A stretch of DNA of 36,882 nt from Phycisphaerae bacterium (GTDB lineage Bacteria > Planctomycetota > Phycisphaerae > UBA1845), in assembly GCA_029260135.1 (NCBI GenBank), contig JAJDDV010000186.1, positions 1 through 36,882 on the forward strand. Direction: 5' to 3'. The translations under genes and the position numbers were made by a program. Of this stretch, positions 1 through 7,889 are shown piece by piece (the first letter of the stretch is position 1; the number at the start of each line of letters is the position of its first letter). The notes beneath the pieces were generated by a model. The model ran no database searches and had not been told where the DNA came from. It saw nothing but the letters and a program-made list of their open reading frames with translations.

Positions 1-460
1 GCTCCAGATTGCCGCAGATATCGCGCGCCCGATCCCCGCGGACAATAGGTGCAGGCGAAAACGCCGGGGATAAACCCCGGCACTACGGTATGGAGTCGTT
101 TGGGCGGCGCGACTGTAGCGCCACCCTTTATGGGTGGCGAAGACTGAGCCGTCTTTTCGAAACCGATCCGCGAACATCGGCGCTCCAGATTGCCGCAAAT
201 ATCGCGCGCCCGATCCCCGCGGACAATAGGTGCAGGCGAAAACGCAGGAGATAAACCCCGGCGCTACGATAGGGAGTCGTTTGGGCGGCGCGACTGTAGC
301 GCCACCCTTTATGGGTGGCGAAATCGCCGCGGATAGAACCCGGCGCTGCGGGGACCGCGCACCGAACGGCAACTACGTCACGGATAAACCGTGGCGGTAC
401 ATGGGTGGCGCATCCGCGCAGGAGATAAACCCCGGCACTACGGTATGGAGTCGTTTGGCC
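1..460. repeat. Direct repeat of about 140 bp, two copies plus a fragment
   Basis: Bases 1-140 recur almost unchanged at 182-321, an offset of 181 bp. A third, partial copy of the middle part lies at about 418-460. Each full copy contains the hairpin CGCCACCC-TTTAT-GGGTGGCG (119-139 and 300-320). No convincing gene is present in 1-756: the short open frames there are translations of the repeat. The family and any mobility are unknown. The first copy begins at the window edge, so the array may continue to the left. Confidence 0.8.
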
Positions 461-672
461 GGTGGCGAAGTCGTGCGTCGGCACCTGGGGCCATGGTCAA
501 CCGAAGCGCGGCCATGGTCGTCGCCCCCTCCTTGCCAAGCAGGGGGGTCCGGGGGAGGTCTTCTGACATATCGGTGACTGTCCCGAATTTCCGAATTTCC
601 CAGCGGACCCTACGACTTGACAGTCGAGTGCCAAAAGCGTGGCATGACATCGCCGCCTCCCCCTTCTGAATC

Positions 673-689
673 CCCCCTTGGCAAGGGGG
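673..689 (-). terminator. Hairpin downstream of rnr, possible terminator
   Basis: CCCCCTT-GGC-AAGGGGG forms a 7-bp stem with a 3-nt loop about 70 bp beyond the rnr stop codon. There is no T-tract on the minus strand, so it may equally be a dispersed GC-rich intergenic palindrome. A related C/G-rich string lies at about 525-558. Confidence 0.3.
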
Positions 690-756
690 AAGCATTGGTC
701 CGCACAGCGGACCCTACAATCTGCTCGCCGAGACCCGGCCGTCGACCACCTTGCGC

Positions 757-3042
757 CTACCGCCGTCGCGATCGTTTCTTGCCGCCGCGGTGAGGGGGAC
801 TCTTCGTTCCTTTCTTGGCACGAGGGGCGCGACCGCTTCGGGCACGACCGCTTGGCTTCTTGCCTTGCCGCGATGACGCCCCCTTCGCCCCCTTGAGCGG
901 GGTGGCCAACGATAGTTCCATCTGCCGCGTGGAGAGCTGGATCCGGCTGATCTTCACGGCCAGACGATCGCCCACCGTGATCTTGTGGCCAGTCCGCTCG
1001 CCCACGACGCAGCCGCGACTCGGCGCTACCTCCCACCAGTCGTCGGCCAGGTTGTCGAACCGCAGAAGCCCGTCAATCAGGAACCGCTCGAGCTGAACGA
1101 ACACACCGACATTGGCTACGCCCGTCACGATTCCATCCAGCACCTCACCAACGTGCTTCTCCTCCAGCAACCGCAGCACCAGCACCAGTCTCAACTCGCG
1201 CTCGGCCGCCTCGGCCCGCCGCTCGTTGGTGCTGCACAGCTCGCCCAGCTCAACGAGCGCCTCCTCACGCTCCGACTCCTCGGCAGGCTTCTTCCTCCTT
1301 TTCTTCTTGAACGCCCCGCCCAGATAGGAATCCACCAGCCGGTGAATCGTCAGGTCCGCATACCGCCGGATCGGCGAGGTGAAGTGACAATAGTGTTCGC
1401 TCGCCAGTGCATAGTGCCCGGCAAGAATCGGCGCGTACTCCGCCTGCTGCATCGATCGCAGCACGGCCAAGTGAACGGCAAAGGCCTCCGAGGTCCCGCG
1501 GACCTCGTCCAGCAGCGACTGCAGAGCGAACCGGTCTGCGTCCTCGGCCAGGTCATGCCCCAGCACGGCCAGGAATCGTCGCAGCCCGCCGCCGGCCAGG
1601 TCTCGTGGCTCGGGGTGGATTCGGCGAAGCGCCGCAACCTTCCCCTTCGCCAGCGTTCGCGCGACGGCTTCGTTCGCTTCCACCATGAACATCTCGATGA
1701 TCTTGTGCGAGAAGTGGGCATCGGCGGGCGTCACGTCGATGACCTTGCCGTCATCGTCGTGGACGAGTTCCACTTCCGGTAGATCCAGTTCGAGCATGCC
1801 CTCGCTGAGTCGCCGCTGCCGAATGACCTTGGCGAGCTTCTGCATGTTCTTCAGAAGCGCTACGACCTTGGCACCGGTTCGACCCGGCGTGCCGTCGAGG
1901 ATCTTCCCCGCCTGCTCATACGTCAGTCGTTTCATCGATTTGATGACGGTGTTGGCGAGGCGGCTGCCTTTGACCTTGCCGCGCCGATCGTACGTGATGA
2001 ACGCGCTCTTGGTGAACCTCGCCTGTCGCTCCTGCAACGAGCAGACGCCGTTCGACAGCACTTCCGGAATCATCGGGATCACCGTCCCGGGGAGGTAGAT
2101 GCTGTTCGAGCGGCTGCGTGCCTCCCGATCCAGCGCCGAACCCTCCTGGACGAAATGTGCCACATCGGCAATGTGAACACCAAGTTCCATTTCACCGTTG
2201 CGCTTGACCGTCAGGGATATCGCGTCGTCGAAGTCCCGCGCATCAGATGGATCAATGGTCAGTATGGTCAGCTTGCGTAGGTCTTCGCGCTCGCCCGACG
2301 CGGATCCCGCATCGAAATCACGTGTTACCTTTTTCGCTTCGCTGAGAACCTCCTTGCCAAACGCCTCCGGCAAGTGGTATTGCTCGATGATGCTGAGCGT
2401 GTCGACCCTCGGCTCACCGCGAGGACCCAGCACGCGGAGAACTACGCCCCGCGCTTCCTTTCCCTCGGCCGGATATTGCGTGATCTCGACGACCACCTGA
2501 TCGCCCACCCGCGCGTTCTTCGCGCCGGGATCCCCCACCACGATCGGAACGTGGAGGATGTTGCCATCCGGCATGACCAGCCAGCGCCGGCCTTGCTTCA
2601 GGAGTTCGCCGACGATCCGGCTGCAGCCGCGTTCGAGTACGTCGATCACGCGCCCCTCATACAACATCTTCCCGCCACGCTTCCCGCGTTTGACGACCCG
2701 AGCGGCCACACGATCTCCCGTGACGGCGTCGCCGGATTTGCCCGGAGGAACAAAGATGTCGCCGTGGGAATTGGCCGTGTCCGGGACTACGAAGCCGAAT
2801 CCTCGCTCGTTCCCGCGATAGACGCCGATGACTTTTCCCGGCGGCTCAGGGAGCATCAGCGCATTGCTCGCGCCCAGGACGATCCGCCCCGTCTTCATCA
2901 ACGCCTTACACGCGGCGTGGAAATCGCCCTGTTCGCCTTTGCCGATCCTCATCGCCCGAGCGAGGGCGTCAGCCTCCTGAGGCCGATAATCTCGTGCCTG
3001 AACAGCTCTCAAGATGCGATCGGCGTAGACTTCGTCAGACAT
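757..3042 (-). CDS. rnr: Ribonuclease R (RNB-family 3'-5' exoribonuclease)
   Basis: A processive 3'-5' exoribonuclease that degrades structured RNA and matures stable RNAs. From the chosen ATG the protein has 761 residues. A cold-shock-like OB region is near residues 68-110 (GNERGFGFVVPD). The RNB catalytic domain carries the metal-binding DARDFDDAISL motif at about 268-278, then HIADVAHFV and the RSNSIYLPG block. A C-terminal S1 domain is at about 635-712. The last 45-50 residues are a Lys/Arg/Ser-rich basic tail, as in many RNase R proteins. The ATG at 3042 was chosen because MSDEVYADRIL begins a normal N-terminal domain and GGAG lies about 9 nt upstream; an in-frame ATG at 3099 would add 19 atypical residues. 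It appears to be transcribed alone. Confidence 0.95.
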   Translation of the reverse strand: MSDEVYADRILRAVQARDYRPQEADALARAMRIGKGEQGDFHAACKALMKTGRIVLGASNALMLPEPPGKVIGVYRGNERGFGFVVPDTANSHGDIFVPPGKSGDAVTGDRVAARVVKRGKRGGKMLYEGRVIDVLERGCSRIVGELLKQGRRWLVMPDGNILHVPIVVGDPGAKNARVGDQVVVEITQYPAEGKEARGVVLRVLGPRGEPRVDTLSIIEQYHLPEAFGKEVLSEAKKVTRDFDAGSASGEREDLRKLTILTIDPSDARDFDDAISLTVKRNGEMELGVHIADVAHFVQEGSALDREARSRSNSIYLPGTVIPMIPEVLSNGVCSLQERQARFTKSAFITYDRRGKVKGSRLANTVIKSMKRLTYEQAGKILDGTPGRTGAKVVALLKNMQKLAKVIRQRRLSEGMLELDLPEVELVHDDDGKVIDVTPADAHFSHKIIEMFMVEANEAVARTLAKGKVAALRRIHPEPRDLAGGGLRRFLAVLGHDLAEDADRFALQSLLDEVRGTSEAFAVHLAVLRSMQQAEYAPILAGHYALASEHYCHFTSPIRRYADLTIHRLVDSYLGGAFKKKRRKKPAEESEREEALVELGELCSTNERRAEAAERELRLVLVLRLLEEKHVGEVLDGIVTGVANVGVFVQLERFLIDGLLRFDNLADDWWEVAPSRGCVVGERTGHKITVGDRLAVKISRIQLSTRQMELSLATPLKGAKGASSRQGKKPSGRARSGRAPRAKKGTKSPPHRGGKKRSRRR

Positions 3043-3397
3043 TCTGGTTCTCCGATGACGGGCGGGCGAAAGGTCGTTCGAGCATGGTACAGGGTGCAAC
3101 CGCCGCGCGCCAATCGGCGCCCGTCAACGTGCCATCGACAAGGCTCTGCGAATCAAGACAATCCGCCTCAAGAGAATCCGAGACCATCGACGATAGAACC
3201 CCTACCAATTTTACCTATCTTGCCACACTTAACAGCAAGGAAGCTAGATTGGGAATCCCTGGTGGTTTGATTGCTTCTTAGAAGGCGGGCGGGAGTCCCG
3301 TCAGAGAACACCCGACGCGCGGGGCGGTTCCGGGATAGGGCAGGAGGCCTTCCCTTTATGGGTCTCCTGGGTCTGTCCGCGTGAAAGGAGCGCCCCA
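3043..3397. promoter_or_regulatory. Divergent intergenic region between rnr and the B12-fold gene
   Basis: A 355-bp divergent spacer without a gene. On the minus strand a TTGCTG box (3233-3238) and TAAAAT (3208-3213) are separated by 19 bp and could drive rnr. On the plus strand TTGCCA (3220-3225) and TAGATT (3245-3250) are also 19 bp apart. Both spacings are long and both matches partial. AAAGGAG at 3384-3390 is the ribosome-binding site of the plus-strand gene. Confidence 0.3.
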
Positions 3398-4123
3398 ATG
3401 CCGTCATCGCCGGTCCTCGAAGAGTATATGGGTTCATTGTTGGCGGGAAACCGCGTGGCATGCCGTAAGGTCGTCCAGGACCACGGCGCCAACACCGCCG
3501 ACCCGAGGACGCTGTATTACGATCTTCTGTGGCCTGCCATGGAGCGGGTGGACAAACTGTACCGGTCGGACCGCATCAACGCGGCCACCGAGAGCATGGC
3601 AACGCGGATCAACCGTTCCGTTGCCGATCAGTTTCAGCTTCGCCTGACGGCCAAGCCCCCGAACAACAAACGCATTCTCATCACCAGCGCACCCGGCGAA
3701 TCGGAAGAACTCGGCTCGCAAATGTGTGCCGACCTTTTCGAGGCGGCTGGTTGGAACGTCTATTTCCTGGGCGGCGGCATCCCCAATGACGAGATCATGA
3801 ACCTCGCCGGTCAGCTCCGTCCGGACATTCTCTTGGTTTTTGGCACGCAGCCCTCCGGCGTGCCCGGCGTTCGCCACCTCATCGGCATGATCCGGGAGAT
3901 CGGCGCGAACGCCACCATGAACATCATGGTCTCGGGCGGCGTCTACAACCGCGCCGACGGACTCTGGAAAGAGGTCAACGCCGACCTCTTCGCTAAGAAT
4001 GCCAAGCAGGCCATCCCCATGGCTGATGCGGCCGAACCTCGCCAGCCGGACCCGCCCCGCGTCGGCCCGCCCAAGAAGCGTCGTCGCCGTCGCCGGACAC
4101 CCGCACTGGCCGCCACCGAATAA
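3398..4123 (+). CDS. Cobalamin-binding-fold protein lacking the axial-ligand histidine
   Basis: 241 residues. Residues about 5-85 look like the helical B12-binding cap (LLWPAMERVDKLYRSDRI), and about 91-205 like the Rossmann-type B12-binding domain, with VYFLGGGIPNDEI and LVFGTQPSG. In CarH/LitR-type photoreceptors and MetH-type corrinoid proteins the loop reads E/D-x-H-x-x-G. Here it is E101-S-E103-E-L-G106, so Glu replaces the His that would ligate cobalt. The tail ends in a KKRRRRRR stretch that could bind nucleic acid. No MerR-type DNA-binding domain is visible. The start is supported by AAAGGAG 7 nt upstream. It converges with cobA. A regulator or sensor is possible; whether it binds cobalamin at all is unclear. 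Confidence 0.75.
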   Translation: MPSSPVLEEYMGSLLAGNRVACRKVVQDHGANTADPRTLYYDLLWPAMERVDKLYRSDRINAATESMATRINRSVADQFQLRLTAKPPNNKRILITSAPGESEELGSQMCADLFEAAGWNVYFLGGGIPNDEIMNLAGQLRPDILLVFGTQPSGVPGVRHLIGMIREIGANATMNIMVSGGVYNRADGLWKEVNADLFAKNAKQAIPMADAAEPRQPDPPRVGPPKKRRRRRRTPALAATE

Positions 4124-4146
4124 GCACGACGCGGAGGCAAGGCCGT

Positions 4147-4941
4147 TTAGATCGCACGCGGGAAAGGCACTACAGCGTCCAGGATCGGTCCGATGGCACC
4201 GTACTGCGTATCGCGCGCCAGTGCGGCCACTTCGCCGATCACCGTGACGACCGGGGCCGACAACCCTTCCTTGTCGACACACGAGGACAGCGAGGAAAGT
4301 GTCGACACGATGGCACGTTGCGCCGAGGTCGTCGCGCGCTCGATGCACGCCGCCGGCGTTTCCGGGTCCCGCCCGGCCGCGACCAGTGACGCCGTCACTT
4401 CCGCCAGGTTGGCGCGCCCCATTAAGATCACGAGCGTATCCATCGCCGCGAGCGCGTGAAAGTTCAGCGGCTCGGAATTCGTCTCGGCCGCCACTTGCGC
4501 CGTGATGACCGCGACGGATCTTCCCCCCCCCCGCTGGGTCACGGGAATCCCCGCGGCGGCAGGACCAGCCAGCGCGCTGCTCACGCCGGGTATGACAACG
4601 CAGGGTACGCCCGAAGCTTGGCAGGCGGACAGCTCCTCATACCCTCGGCCGAACATGAACGGATCACCGCCTTTGAGGCGGGCGACGACGCGGCCATGTT
4701 TCGCTCGATCGACGATCAGCGCGTTGATCCAGCTTTGTGCGTACCGATGTTGACCCGGCGCTTTGCCCGCGTTGATGACCTCGCAAGTGGATCGAACCTC
4801 GCCGATCAGCTCGTCCGCCACCAGACGATCGTGAACGAGGACGTCAGCCCGCTTCACCACCGCCAACCCTGAGACCGTAATCAGACCGGGATCACCAGGT
4901 CCCGCACCCACCAGGTAGACCGCTCCGCCCATGATCTTCAT
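4147..4941 (-). CDS. cobA: Uroporphyrinogen-III C-methyltransferase (SUMT)
   Basis: Transfers two methyl groups from SAM to uroporphyrinogen III to give precorrin-2, the branch point to sirohaem and cobalamin. The 264 residues match the monofunctional family. Visible motifs are VGAGPGDPGLIT near the N-terminus (SAM-binding loop), RLKGGDPFMFGRGYEE, IPGVSSALAGPAAAGIPVTQRG and VILMGRANLAEV. It overlaps the upstream chelatase gene by 4 nt (ATGA) and is the last gene of the cysH-hemA-cbiX-cobA operon. No CysG-type dehydrogenase domain is fused. The coding strand contains a run of ten G at 4523-4532, encoding the Gly stretch after TQR. The reading frame is intact as read. Confidence 0.93.
   Translation of the reverse strand: MKIMGGAVYLVGAGPGDPGLITVSGLAVVKRADVLVHDRLVADELIGEVRSTCEVINAGKAPGQHRYAQSWINALIVDRAKHGRVVARLKGGDPFMFGRGYEELSACQASGVPCVVIPGVSSALAGPAAAGIPVTQRGGGRSVAVITAQVAAETNSEPLNFHALAAMDTLVILMGRANLAEVTASLVAAGRDPETPAACIERATTSAQRAIVSTLSSLSSCVDKEGLSAPVVTVIGEVAALARDTQYGAIGPILDAVVPFPRAI
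4523..4532 (-). repeat. G10 homopolymer inside cobA
   Basis: Ten C on the plus strand, ten G in the coding strand, within the codons for Arg-Gly-Gly-Gly after the IPVTQ motif. Gain or loss of one base would shift the frame and remove the C-terminal half of SUMT. The run is also an error-prone place for sequencing. Confidence 0.9.
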
Positions 4942-5720
4942 CGTGGGGTCTCCGCTTCCACAACGTCCCTTCCACAGGCAAGTTGGGTCACCATCCGCGC
5001 GATCTCGGCATCGCTGCCGACGGCTGCATCGCAGACAACCGATCGCCCCCGGACCCGACCGATGTACGGAAGCATCTCACCGGGATCCACATTGAGACCC
5101 AAACGCCGCGGGAGATCGTGCGCCGCGTGCAGGCCCGACCCGATCAGAAACGGTATCACGACAACGCATGGCGCGCTCGCCCGGTCAACGAGCGTATCCA
5201 GTGGAGGATCTTCATCCAGCAAACCGAGCAGAACCTCCGCACTCGCTCGCCGTTGCCGGAGTCGCCCCGCCAGCGTCTCTGTCGTCACGCGACTGCCCGC
5301 ATGACGTGAGCTGCCGTGACCCACGATCGCCAGCGAGGTCTCGTCGATCCGAAAACCGTAGCGACGCATCAGGCGCTGCAATCGACGTCCGACAACCTCT
5401 ACGAGGCCGGGATGCGTGCCAACCGGTGCGGTTCGGCGGACGTGAACATGGGCGTATCGACGGTTCCTGCCCAGCTCGCGCGGGAGCACGACCTGACTGA
5501 AGTGCCCTTCACTCGTCATCAACGGCACGACGGTCACGTCCTCCGCGCTTGACGCGTCCAGTACGCTGCAGTAACGCGGTTCGCCTTGATGAAACGCCGC
5601 CCTCACCTCGTCGAAACGACCTTCGCGAGCGAGCGAATGGGCCAACGCCTGCACGTGTGCATTGACCAGCGGCACTTCTGCCGAGCCATGGGCCGCCAGG
5701 ATCAGCGCCGATCGTGTCAT
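4938..5720 (-). CDS. CbiX-like sirohydrochlorin chelatase (two-domain form)
   Basis: Likely inserts Fe2+ (or Co2+) into sirohydrochlorin. The 260 residues contain two CbiX-type halves. The first begins ALILAAHGSAE with a metal-site His near residue 11 and a second candidate in MTSEGHFSQ. The second begins LAIVGHGSSRH near residue 133 and has VIPFLIGSGLHAAHD. This arrangement fits the long CbiX/SirB-like form. It overlaps hemA upstream and cobA downstream by 4 nt each, implying translational coupling. Association with hemA, cobA and cysH favours iron insertion for sirohaem, but the family cannot be split into Fe and Co types by eye. Confidence 0.88.
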   Translation of the reverse strand: MTRSALILAAHGSAEVPLVNAHVQALAHSLAREGRFDEVRAAFHQGEPRYCSVLDASSAEDVTVVPLMTSEGHFSQVVLPRELGRNRRYAHVHVRRTAPVGTHPGLVEVVGRRLQRLMRRYGFRIDETSLAIVGHGSSRHAGSRVTTETLAGRLRQRRASAEVLLGLLDEDPPLDTLVDRASAPCVVVIPFLIGSGLHAAHDLPRRLGLNVDPGEMLPYIGRVRGRSVVCDAAVGSDAEIARMVTQLACGRDVVEAETPR

Positions 5721-6829
5721 GCGGCTGACCCCGCCGTCAGTTCAACGATGCGAGCGTGGACGCTCCGCGCGCGTTCGCGCGACGTACCTCCAACCGACGC
5801 AGGCCGATGTCGCGTGAGATTCGCAATCTGCTGCGCGAACCTTCGCTTTCGCTGCCACTGAATGAGACGCGCGAGTTCCTCCTGAACGATCCGTTCCGCG
5901 TCGGCAACACCGTCGCGACGCGGGTGCTCACCGTTCAATAAATCTGAAAGACGAGTGAGCGATACTCGGGGAAGGCATCCAACCGCCGGGTCGATATTCG
6001 CCGGAACGGACAGGTCGATGAGATCGAGCGCGCGGGATCGTACCGGATCGATCATGGAGGCATCGACCAGGTGGGTCCTGGCGCCGGTACAACTGATGAG
6101 AACGTCAGACTCAGAAATCACCGCGGCCAGATTCGTCATGGGAAACGCCTCCGCGCCGTACCGACAGGCCAACGCGCGGACCCGCGGCGCGTTTCGCCCG
6201 ACAAAGACCAGGCGGCCGAGGCCGCTGTCGCGAAGCGCCGCGGCGACATCGTCCGCCAGCGAGCCGGTTCCCAACACGAGAACCGTCCGGTCTTGGGTCG
6301 GCCTCGATCTACCCGCGAGGTAGTCCAAGGCGAGCGTCACAACGGAACGATCATGTCGATTGATTGTGGTTTCGTTCCGGACTCGTTTGCCGGTGTGGAT
6401 CGCCGCTCGCCCCAAAGCGGAAAGAACGGGATCGAGCTGACCCAACCGGCTCGCCCGAACGTAGGCGTCTCGCACCTGCCCGAGCACCTGCGGTTCACCG
6501 AGGATTCGCGACTCCAGACCCGCCGCCACGCGCAAGAGATGATCAGCCGCGAACCCGCCGTGGTGAATGCGAACAAACGGCACCAGCTCGTGGGCCGACA
6601 CACCGGACCGGTCAGCCAAGACAGGGAGCCATGCCTGCTCATCCCGAACGCCCGTCACCGCGTAGACCTCGAACCTCTCACACGTGCTGAGCACCATGCG
6701 CCCCTGCGTGAATCGTTCGAGTCTCCGCAGGAGTGCCATGCGTGTGTCGCAATCCATCGACAGGCGCTCGGCGAGAACCGGCGGCGCGGCGTGGAACGTC
6801 ACACCGAAATGAATGAGGTCAGGATCCAT
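5717..6829 (-). CDS. hemA: Glutamyl-tRNA reductase
   Basis: NADPH-dependent reduction of Glu-tRNA to glutamate-1-semialdehyde, the first step of C5 tetrapyrrole synthesis. From the ATG at 6829 the protein has 370 residues. The catalytic Cys is Cys50 in STCERFE, where the usual motif is STCNRxE. The substrate-binding block AAGLESRILGEPQVLGQV follows, then a Rossmann NADPH segment (VLVLGTGSLADDVAAAL) and the dimerisation helix (EELARLIQWQRKRR). A TTG at 6871 would add 14 residues, but the ATG places MDPDLIHFGVTFHAAP exactly where the family starts. It lies 81 nt after cysH and overlaps the chelatase gene by 4 nt. Placement with sirohaem genes rather than other haem genes suggests a pathway-dedicated copy; whether the genome has another hemA cannot be seen. 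Confidence 0.93.
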   Translation of the reverse strand: MDPDLIHFGVTFHAAPPVLAERLSMDCDTRMALLRRLERFTQGRMVLSTCERFEVYAVTGVRDEQAWLPVLADRSGVSAHELVPFVRIHHGGFAADHLLRVAAGLESRILGEPQVLGQVRDAYVRASRLGQLDPVLSALGRAAIHTGKRVRNETTINRHDRSVVTLALDYLAGRSRPTQDRTVLVLGTGSLADDVAAALRDSGLGRLVFVGRNAPRVRALACRYGAEAFPMTNLAAVISESDVLISCTGARTHLVDASMIDPVRSRALDLIDLSVPANIDPAVGCLPRVSLTRLSDLLNGEHPRRDGVADAERIVQEELARLIQWQRKRRFAQQIANLTRHRPASVGGTSRERARSVHARIVELTAGSAA

Positions 6830-6910
6830 GCTCTTGGAGACCGTGTAGCAGACTACCTGGGTCGATGTCAATCACAGAGGACGCAACGGCGAATGGACCG
6901 GGAAGAACGT

Positions 6911-7627
6911 CTAGATTCCCTCACCGCCGTGAAGACCGCATTCGGTTTTCTCGCTGTTCTGCCATCGGCCCTGGCGCGAATACTCGCCGGGCTTGGATCC
7001 CGCAACAGCCGCCGTGCAGTGCGTACACCCGACCGTCGGGTAGCCTTGCTCGTGGAGAAGATTGTAGGGGACATCGTGCTCCTTGATATAGTCCCAAATC
7101 TGCGGCCTCTCCCACTGAAACAGCGGGCTGACCTTCAACGCCTCGTATCGCCAATCCCACTCCACCAGTCGCAGATTCGCGCGCGTCACGGACTGGCTTC
7201 GGCGAAGGCCCGTGATCCATACGTCCACGTCGACCATGGCGTCCACCATGGGATCGACTTTTCGGAGCTTACAGCACAAGTCGGGATTCGTTTTCCATAG
7301 TTCATTCCCGTGGAGCTTCGCCTGATCCTCGACGGTCAGACGCGTCCCCCGGTTGACGAACTCGAGTTGCGGGTAACGCTCGACCATGCGATCACGAAGA
7401 TCATACGTCTCGGGAAAGAAGAACATTGTATCGAGATAGATCACCGTCAGGGGCTGATTCAGGCGGGCGTACATGTCGATCAGCGCGCAGCCCTCCATCC
7501 CGAACGACGTGGTGATCACCATGCGTTGCTTGGCGAATCGCCGCAGCGTCCACGCAATCACTCGATCGGTCGGCGTCTGCTCGGTAATGGGTTCACCAAG
7601 ACCCTGTGAATCCAAATACATTTCCAT
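6911..7627 (-). CDS. cysH: APS/PAPS reductase, [4Fe-4S] type
   Basis: Reduces adenylyl sulfate (or PAPS) to sulfite in assimilatory sulfate reduction. 238 residues. The PP-loop-like SFGMEG is at about 41-46. Paired cysteines C118-C119 (DLCCKLRK) and C201/C204 (CTHC) form the CC...CxxC set that ligates a 4Fe-4S cluster, a mark of the APS-using branch and absent from E. coli CysH. The catalytic Cys is C230 in KTECGLH. The ATG at 7627 has AAGGAG 8 nt upstream. An upstream in-frame extension would run back into the terminator hairpin and is rejected. It is the first structural gene behind a polycysteine leader and terminator and heads an operon with hemA, cbiX and cobA. Confidence 0.94.
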   Translation of the reverse strand: MEMYLDSQGLGEPITEQTPTDRVIAWTLRRFAKQRMVITTSFGMEGCALIDMYARLNQPLTVIYLDTMFFFPETYDLRDRMVERYPQLEFVNRGTRLTVEDQAKLHGNELWKTNPDLCCKLRKVDPMVDAMVDVDVWITGLRRSQSVTRANLRLVEWDWRYEALKVSPLFQWERPQIWDYIKEHDVPYNLLHEQGYPTVGCTHCTAAVAGSKPGEYSRQGRWQNSEKTECGLHGGEGI

Positions 7628-7683
7628 GGCACGATCTCCTTGCCCGTTCAATCCTCTCCGCGCGCCGGCGGCTGTGATGTACC

Positions 7684-7721
7684 AAACAAAAAAGGCCCGC
7701 GGGAGCACGCCCGCGGGCCTT
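7684..7721 (-). terminator. Intrinsic terminator (attenuator) in the cysH leader
   Basis: On the minus strand a perfect 12-bp stem AAGGCCCGCGGG (7721-7710) and CCCGCGGGCCTT (7703-7692) encloses a 6-nt loop and is followed by TTTT-G-TTT, a canonical rho-independent terminator. It sits 30 nt after the stop of the leader ORF and 64 nt before the cysH ATG, so it must be read through for cysH to be expressed. The 5' arm can alternatively pair: leader bases 7768-7760 (GCCCGGCGG) complement 7716-7709 (CCGCGGGC) over 8 bp with one bulged G. That would be an antiterminator overlapping the last leader codons. The pairing was found by hand and not energy-scored. Confidence 0.9.
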
Positions 7722-7751
7722 GGTGTTTCTATCCGATACGATTGGATTACA

Positions 7752-7880
7752 TCACGCTGCCGCCGGGCACCTCTCCATCGAGGCCGTACAACAACAACAG
7801 CAACAACAAGCGCAGCCGATCACGCCATGTGACACGCACGCGTTCGCCGAAGAAAAACGATGACTGTGAACCGGCTCCAT
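7752..7880 (-). CDS. Polycysteine leader peptide of the cysH operon
   Basis: A 42-codon ORF (ATG 7880, TGA 7752-7754). Cys codons are at positions 15, 23, 25-31 and 38: ten in all, including seven in a row (7808-7788: TGT TGT TGC TGT TGT TGT TGT). The first ATG is just 10 nt from the -10 box of a near-consensus promoter, so the transcript should begin 0-4 nt before it. No Shine-Dalgarno is possible, consistent with leaderless translation. An in-frame stop (7893-7895) lies upstream, so this is the first usable start. A terminator hairpin follows 30 nt after the stop codon, then cysH. Inferred role: ribosomes short of Cys-tRNA stall in the Cys run, leave 7760-7768 free to pair with the terminator 5' arm, and permit readthrough. 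Leaderless polycysteine short ORFs acting as cysteine-responsive attenuators are known in mycobacteria. Translation is unproven. Confidence 0.85.
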   Translation of the reverse strand: MEPVHSHRFSSANACVSHGVIGCACCCCCCCTASMERCPAAA

Positions 7881-7889
7881 AACGGGAAG

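Noticed and set aside
7788-7808. The TGT run as a mere trinucleotide microsatellite
   Set aside because: It can be read as Leu, Val or Cys depending on frame, but only the Cys frame has an ATG directly at a strong promoter and a stop before a terminator ahead of cysH. The possibility is kept as the main alternative explanation.
7681-7880. The cysH leader as a Cys T-box or a metabolite riboswitch
   Set aside because: No T-box core, no antiterminator T-box sequence and no SAM-riboswitch core was seen. A short ORF with a Cys run explains the region better.
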